Positions 6,954 through 10,308 of a DNA stretch of 10,308 nucleotides are shown here, piece by piece. The notes below the pieces were generated by a model. The model did no database searches. It worked only from the letters and a program-made list of their open reading frames with translations, and was not told the DNA's origin. The stretch comes from Candidatus Electrothrix marina (GTDB taxonomy: Bacteria > Desulfobacterota > Desulfobulbia > Desulfobulbales > Desulfobulbaceae), in NCBI GenBank assembly GCA_004028495.1, contig MTKS01000036.1:1-10308 (forward strand), written 5' to 3'. The translations under genes were made by a program, and so were the position numbers. Each line of letters starts with the position of its first letter. Position 1 is the first letter of the stretch.

Positions 6954-7982
6954 GTGGCAGTAAAAAAACAAACACTTGCGGCCCGCAGATGGCGGGGCTT
7001 TCGGAAAAATCGAAGAGGCTACTATAGCCTGTTGATCTTCAGCCTTTTGTTCGGCGTTTCCCTTTTTGCCGAGGTCTTGAGCAATGATAAACCCTTACTG
7101 GTCAAATACCAGGGCGAATATTATTGCCCCTTGTTTAAAGTCTATCCGGAAACCGTGTTTGGCGGTGATTTTGAAACCGAGACAGATTATCAGGATCCCT
7201 ATATCCTGGAAAAATTGACCTCAGACGGCAATAAAGTTGTTTTTCCATTAAATCCGTACGACTATACCTCGATTAATCTTGAACTTGACCGGCCTGTTCC
7301 GTCACCCCCGGCGAAAGAAAATATCCTCGGTACTGATGACCGGGGCAGAGATGTCCTGGCCCGTTTACTTTACGGATTTCGCCTTTCTGTCCTTTTCGGG
7401 TTTGCTCTGACCCTGATCGGGACCTTTGTGGGCATAATCGCCGGAGCAGTCCAAGGCTATTTCGGCGGCCGGACGGATTTATTTTTTCAACGCTTTATCG
7501 AGATCTGGAGTTCAATGCCGGAACTCTATCTGCTGATTATCTTCGCCTCAATCTTTAAGCCCAGCATCCTGCTGCTGCTGATTCTGCTCTCCTTATTCGG
7601 CTGGATGGGATTATCCGATTATGTGCGGGCGGAGTTCCTCAAGGGCCGCAATATGGAATATGTCAAGGCGGCCAAGGCCTTGGGCGTGGGCAATCTGACC
7701 ATTATGTACCGTCATCTCCTGCCCAACGGCATGACCCCGGTGATCACCTTTCTTCCTTTCAGGATATCTTCCGCAATTCTTTCCCTGACCGCCCTGGACT
7801 TTCTCGGTCTTGGAGTGCCCCCCACAACACCGAGTCTGGGCGAACTGCTGAAACAGGGTAAGGGTAACATCGAGGCGTGGTGGCTCTCCCTGACGACCTT
7901 TATCGTCCTGGTCGGCACCCTGATCCTGCTGATTTTTATCGGCGAAGCCCTGCGTGAGGCCTTTGACCCGCGCAGACAGTAA
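6954..7982 (+). CDS. yejE: Peptide ABC transporter permease YejE
   Basis: The 342-residue protein is close in length and motif order to E. coli YejE (341 residues). It has a basic N-terminus RWRGFRKNRRGYYSL, one membrane helix, then NDKPLLVKYQGEYYCPLFK beginning a long periplasmic segment. The OppC-type motif LGTDDRGRDVLARLLYG precedes the five-helix permease core. The EAA loop VKAAKALGVGNLTIMYRHLLPN (about 237-258) is followed by LDFLGLGVPP, SLGELLKQGK and the terminal EALREAFDPR. It should pair with YejB as the inner-membrane channel for peptide import. GTG 6954 has GGGAG at 6943-6947, 6 nt upstream, and begins where the family begins. No yejF ATPase gene follows; the next gene runs in the opposite direction, so this appears to be the last gene of the operon. 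Confidence 0.93.
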   Translation: MAVKKQTLAARRWRGFRKNRRGYYSLLIFSLLFGVSLFAEVLSNDKPLLVKYQGEYYCPLFKVYPETVFGGDFETETDYQDPYILEKLTSDGNKVVFPLNPYDYTSINLELDRPVPSPPAKENILGTDDRGRDVLARLLYGFRLSVLFGFALTLIGTFVGIIAGAVQGYFGGRTDLFFQRFIEIWSSMPELYLLIIFASIFKPSILLLLILLSLFGWMGLSDYVRAEFLKGRNMEYVKAAKALGVGNLTIMYRHLLPNGMTPVITFLPFRISSAILSLTALDFLGLGVPPTTPSLGELLKQGKGNIEAWWLSLTTFIVLVGTLILLIFIGEALREAFDPRRQ

Positions 7983-7993
7983 TGGCTATTTTG

Positions 7994-8046
7994 TTTCAGA
8001 CCGCAGCTTGATGTCCGCTTTCTCAATCTAGTCGCACACTCTGAAA
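7994..8046. other. Inverted repeat in the convergent yejE/FecR-gene junction
   Basis: A perfect 7-bp inverted repeat, TTTCAGA (7994-8000) and TCTGAAA (8040-8046), brackets 39 bases at the convergent gene ends. The right arm is followed by TATTTT on the plus strand, which weakly resembles the U-rich tail of an intrinsic terminator for the upstream operon. The long loop and low GC of the stem make this unconvincing as a classic terminator. The right arm lies inside the last codons of the minus-strand gene. Confidence 0.25.
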
Positions 8047-8948
8047 TATTTTAAACCGTTGCCCGTACCCGTACCGGGAAAGGGCCAACAGGGAGCAGCG
8101 ACCGGAGCGGACTTTTTCGGAAGATTCGGAAGGCCGGAACGGCCGGGGCTGAATCCGGTTTGCGGAGTCGGGGCAATTCTTTGAAGCAAAGGTACGGCGG
8201 CGGGGCCGACATACACAACCTGCTCGGCCCGGCTGCCTGAATACACTCCGGCAGCTGAAAAAGGTTTGACCGCAATTGAGGGACCAAAGAGACCGGCAAG
8301 CTCCACCGTTGACTGATTTCCTCCCGTGAGTACCGCTGTCAGCAATCCTGTCGGTGCTGTCTTCCTCCTTCCCGGCAGCCTGTTTTTCGGAGCAGGTGCT
8401 ACTGCCACTGCAAAATCTGTTCCCCGCACACCGATACTGGCGGTCGGTGTTCTGATTATATATTCCCCGGAAAGTTTCTTCACCAAGGTACGTATCCTGC
8501 CGAAAAAAAGTTTCAGAAATGTGTCCCGAACCTTTATCCTGGGCAGGGATCTGTCAATGGTCAGCTTGGTTTGGGCCGCAAGGGTTAGAGTGGTATCATC
8601 GGCCATCTGTAAGGTGACGCTGCTTTTTTTTTCGGTAACCAAGGTGTCGCCGTTAAAAAGAGGCAGGTTGCTTTTCAGTTTATAGGCTGCTGTTCCGTCC
8701 TGATGGTAGACATAGACCGCCCCTTGCACTTGGGTGACAGTGCCGGCGTAAGAGGTTATGCTCGGTTTAAAGCTGTCTGCAACGGGGAGAGAAGCCGGTA
8801 ATAGGGGAAGGAGAGGCGTATGTTCCGTGCCCAGAAATTGGAGCAGGGTGCTGCTGTCAACGGCAAAGCCGGTTGCCGGAAGAAGGAGCGTCACCCCCAG
8901 GATGATGGTAATGATGGCCTCTGTTATCAAAGAAATACGTATTGGCAT
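8028..8948 (-). CDS. Exported FecR-domain protein
   Basis: This 306-residue protein starts with a signal peptide (hydrophobic IITIILGVTLLLPA, likely cut after ATGFA at residue 29), so it should be exported to the periplasm or surface. A FecR domain spans about residues 67-185: YAGTVTQVQGAVYV, NGDTLVTEKKSSVTLQMADD, and the hallmark TPTASIGVRGTDFAV at 167-181. Classical FecR is an inner-membrane anti-sigma sensor; this protein instead has an N-terminal export signal and no FecI-type sigma factor or TonB receptor nearby. It therefore belongs to the poorly understood secreted FecR-domain group. The C-terminal third is rich in Pro, Gly, Lys and Arg and ends with a cysteine-containing tail (two Cys in the last 25 residues). 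The start ATG (8946-8948) has AGGT about 10 nt upstream. It is convergent with yejE and divergent from the NACHT gene, so it is a separate transcription unit. Confidence 0.88.
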   Translation of the reverse strand: MPIRISLITEAIITIILGVTLLLPATGFAVDSSTLLQFLGTEHTPLLPLLPASLPVADSFKPSITSYAGTVTQVQGAVYVYHQDGTAAYKLKSNLPLFNGDTLVTEKKSSVTLQMADDTTLTLAAQTKLTIDRSLPRIKVRDTFLKLFFGRIRTLVKKLSGEYIIRTPTASIGVRGTDFAVAVAPAPKNRLPGRRKTAPTGLLTAVLTGGNQSTVELAGLFGPSIAVKPFSAAGVYSGSRAEQVVYVGPAAVPLLQRIAPTPQTGFSPGRSGLPNLPKKSAPVAAPCWPFPGTGTGNGLKYFRVCD

Positions 8949-9029
8949 TATGATTTCTACCTGAGTAGTTGGTCGGTTCAGCAGTAAGAAACGATGAGTG
9001 AAGTTCCTGCTGCATGGTTATTCTCAGAT

Positions 9030-9058
9030 GTAATGACATGAAAGAGCGGCGGAGTCAA
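9030..9058 (-). promoter_or_regulatory. Candidate sigma70 promoter of the FecR-domain gene
   Basis: On the minus strand TTGACT (plus-strand 9053-9058; five of six match to the -35 consensus) is followed after 17 bp by CATTAC (9030-9035), a weak -10. The weak -10 is preceded by TGT, as in an extended -10. Transcription would start near 9023 and leave a leader of about 75 nt before the start codon. The leader contains CAGCAG/CTGCTG arms that could pair across a 22-nt loop. Confidence 0.45.
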
Positions 9059-9191
9059 GCATAGGTTATCAGGTGCGAGTGTTTTATCTCTCTGAAGTTC
9101 TGATTTATATGTGTAATAAATACTCATGTAGTTATATCTCGTATTCGGTTGCTGTCTTGCAAGGTGTCGGTTATCTTTGTTCTTTGTCAGG

Positions 9192-9211
9192 TTGTTGAGT
9201 CACCTCAATAA
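9192..9211 (+). promoter_or_regulatory. Small hairpin abutting the ribosome-binding site
   Basis: TTGTTGAG (9192-9199) and CTCAATAA (9204-9211) can pair over 8 bp, including one G-U pair, around a TCAC tetraloop. The stem ends at the first base of the AGGGA (9211-9215) that would serve as ribosome-binding site for the mini-ORF at 9223. It is AT-rich and modest in strength, so a regulatory role is only possible. Confidence 0.3.
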
Positions 9212-9222
9212 GGGAAGAAGGT

Positions 9223-9252
9223 ATGGATCAAGATGGTGGAGAGCAGGGATGA
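9223..9252 (+). CDS. Possible 9-codon leader ORF overlapping NACHT gene start
   Basis: ATG at 9223 opens a 9-residue frame (MDQDGGEQG) ending at TGA 9250-9252. It has a strong ribosome-binding site, AGGGA at 9211-9215, 7 nt upstream. Its stop overlaps the next gene's start in the ATGA arrangement typical of translational coupling. It could be a leader that feeds ribosomes into the NACHT gene. It is equally possible that this is chance, because the NACHT gene has its own GGAG site; no peptide function is claimed. Confidence 0.3.
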   Translation: MDQDGGEQG

Positions 9253-10308
9253 ACAGTAAAACCCAGGAAGAAGAGATTGCCGAGCTGAAGCGCAGATTGG
9301 CTGAGGCGGAAGCCAAGCTCGGTGCTGCTGATCAGGCTGAACCGAAACAAACAACAGCGGTGGCCGAAAATAGCGGTTTAGGGGCCATAGGCCAAGGCGA
9401 TCATTCCGCAACTGCCGGTGCAGGCGGGTTTGCCCTTGTCGGGGATTTCAAGGGCAATATATACCAGGGCCAACCAGCTGAAGACCCGGACAAGGCCCTA
9501 TCCATCTACCTGCGCTCTCTGGTCGGACGCCTCGGCAAGCTGCCCATGCGCGGTCTGGATGCGGACAGCGGTGATGCCTGCGTCAAGCAAGACAACCTGG
9601 ATCTGGCCGGGGTCTATATCGCCCTGGATACCACGGACAGGATCAAGGAGCAGGGAGAAAAAGAGAAAGAACGCGAGCGTCCGTTGCGGGTACTGGAGGC
9701 CGCAGCAACCCGGAAGCAGCTGGTGGTGTTGGGTGATCCCGGCTCGGGCAAATCCACCTTTGTCAATCATCTTGCCCTCTGTCTGGCCCGCCATCATCTC
9801 TACCCGAAATGTGAAGCAAAAGAACAGCTGAGCGACTGGCCAGAGAGGCAGCTTGATCTCCTTCCCATCTCGATTATCCTCCGTGATTTTGCTGCCTGGT
9901 GCGGTCGGGATGATATTCCCAAGGACTGCCTCCTGCTGTCCGCCTTTATCGTTTTCCGGCTCAAGGCCCAAAACATGGGTTTTGTGGGCCGACATCTTGA
10001 GGAGCAGCTGGAAAAGGGGCAGACGCTTATCTTGCTTGACGGCCTGGACGAGGTCGGCAAAGAACAGCGCGAGGCGGTGCGCGACAGTATTGCGGCTTTT
10101 GTTGAACGCTATCCTGACTGCCGTTTTATCGTCACCTGTCGCATTCTCTCCTATGCCCGCCCGGAATGGCAGTTGCGGGGAGCATTTTCACCGGTCACCC
10201 TGGCCCCCTTTCATGAGGAGCAGATTGACCAGTTCATTGCAGCCTGGTATGCGGGCCTGCTGGGAAACGGAGTGGTTCCGGGCAGAGAAGAGGCTAACAG
10301 CCTGACCG
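9249..10308 (+). CDS. NACHT-domain STAND NTPase, 3' end outside window
   Basis: The first 353 codons of a larger gene lie here, with no stop before the edge. Residues about 4-24 are a charged coiled coil (EEEIAELKRRLAEAEAKL). Residues 41-77 form a Gly/Ala-rich stretch with the GDFKGNIYQG motif that often precedes NACHT modules. A pre-NACHT segment (YLRSLVGRLGKLPMRGLD, then LDLAGVYIALDTTDR) follows. The NTPase itself shows Walker A GDPGSGKS at 162-169 (Lys168), Walker B LILLDGLDE with Asp264, Asp267 and Glu268, and the sensor strand FIVTCR ending at Arg298. Members are signal-dependent oligomerising switches; several bacterial NACHT proteins protect against phage. ATG 9249 has GGAG at 9238-9241, 7 nt upstream; weaker in-frame TTG codons lie upstream. 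The sensor and any C-terminal effector are beyond the window, so a defence role is inferred from the family only. Confidence 0.93.
   Translation, partial: MNSKTQEEEIAELKRRLAEAEAKLGAADQAEPKQTTAVAENSGLGAIGQGDHSATAGAGGFALVGDFKGNIYQGQPAEDPDKALSIYLRSLVGRLGKLPMRGLDADSGDACVKQDNLDLAGVYIALDTTDRIKEQGEKEKERERPLRVLEAAATRKQLVVLGDPGSGKSTFVNHLALCLARHHLYPKCEAKEQLSDWPERQLDLLPISIILRDFAAWCGRDDIPKDCLLLSAFIVFRLKAQNMGFVGRHLEEQLEKGQTLILLDGLDEVGKEQREAVRDSIAAFVERYPDCRFIVTCRILSYARPEWQLRGAFSPVTLAPFHEEQIDQFIAAWYAGLLGNGVVPGREEANSLT

Larger units (their letters stand above)
8949..9222. other. Divergent intergenic region
   Basis: This AT-richer stretch between the FecR-domain gene and the NACHT gene has no convincing coding frame. 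It holds a good minus-strand promoter candidate and a small hairpin near its right end. For the rightward gene an AT-rich part around 9101-9140 (with TTTATAT, TGTGTAATAA and TTATAT) could supply a -10 element, but no matching -35 hexamer at the right distance was found. The heptamer GGTTATC occurs at 9064-9070 and 9169-9175; significance unknown. Confidence 0.6.

Noticed and set aside
8326..8685. A 119-codon plus-strand frame opposite the FecR-domain gene.
   Set aside because: The minus-strand product has a signal peptide and a recognisable FecR core; the plus-strand translation has neither a domain nor a ribosome-binding site.
9418..10305. Alternate frames over the NACHT gene (plus 9418-9831, plus 9853-10305, minus 9498-9995).
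   Set aside because: All overlap the continuous frame that contains Walker A, Walker B and sensor motifs in correct order; their translations show no family features.

Overview
The window reads as a chromosomal stretch of a Gram-negative bacterium. It has moderate GC, dense operon packing, inner-membrane peptide-transport permeases related to Enterobacterial YejB/YejE, and an exported FecR-domain protein. The mix of a long MORN-repeat protein, a secreted FecR-like protein and a large NACHT-type NTPase would suit a desulfobulbal (Thermodesulfobacteriota/deltaproteobacterial) genome. That assignment is only an impression from gene content; no rRNA or marker gene is present to confirm it.

Positions 1-7982 hold one tightly packed plus-strand gene series: the 3' part of a MORN-repeat gene (its start lies upstream of the window), an M20 family amidohydrolase, a YbdK-type carboxylate-amine ligase, a gamma-glutamyltransferase-like enzyme, and two ABC permeases, YejB and YejE. 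Gaps are 2, 17 and 19 bp, or there is a 4-bp start/stop overlap (GTGA at ggt-yejB) or near-overlap (ybdK-ggt), so the genes are very probably co-transcribed and partly translationally coupled. The enzymes all make or break amide bonds: M20 cleaves N-acyl/aminoacyl amides, YbdK-like ligases join carboxylates to amines using ATP, and GGT cleaves or transfers gamma-glutamyl amides. The permeases import peptides. The simplest reading is uptake and cytoplasmic processing of a small peptide or gamma-glutamyl/N-acyl amino-acid compound. The ATPase (YejF) and binding protein (YejA) expected for the transporter are not in the window.

Positions 7983-8027 form a short convergent gap. A FecR-domain protein with a signal peptide is encoded on the minus strand (8028-8948), with a plausible promoter at 9030-9058. 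The following region of about 300 bp is a divergent intergenic space. It holds a small hairpin directly before a good ribosome-binding site and a 9-codon mini-ORF whose stop overlaps the next start as ATGA.

From 9249 to the right edge runs the 5' part of a NACHT-family STAND NTPase with an N-terminal coiled coil, a Gly-rich linker, Walker A, Walker B and an arginine-bearing sensor strand. Bacterial NACHT proteins include anti-phage defence proteins, so this is the defence candidate of the window. Its effector and sensor parts lie mostly beyond the edge. No tRNA, rRNA, insertion sequence or CRISPR array was seen.
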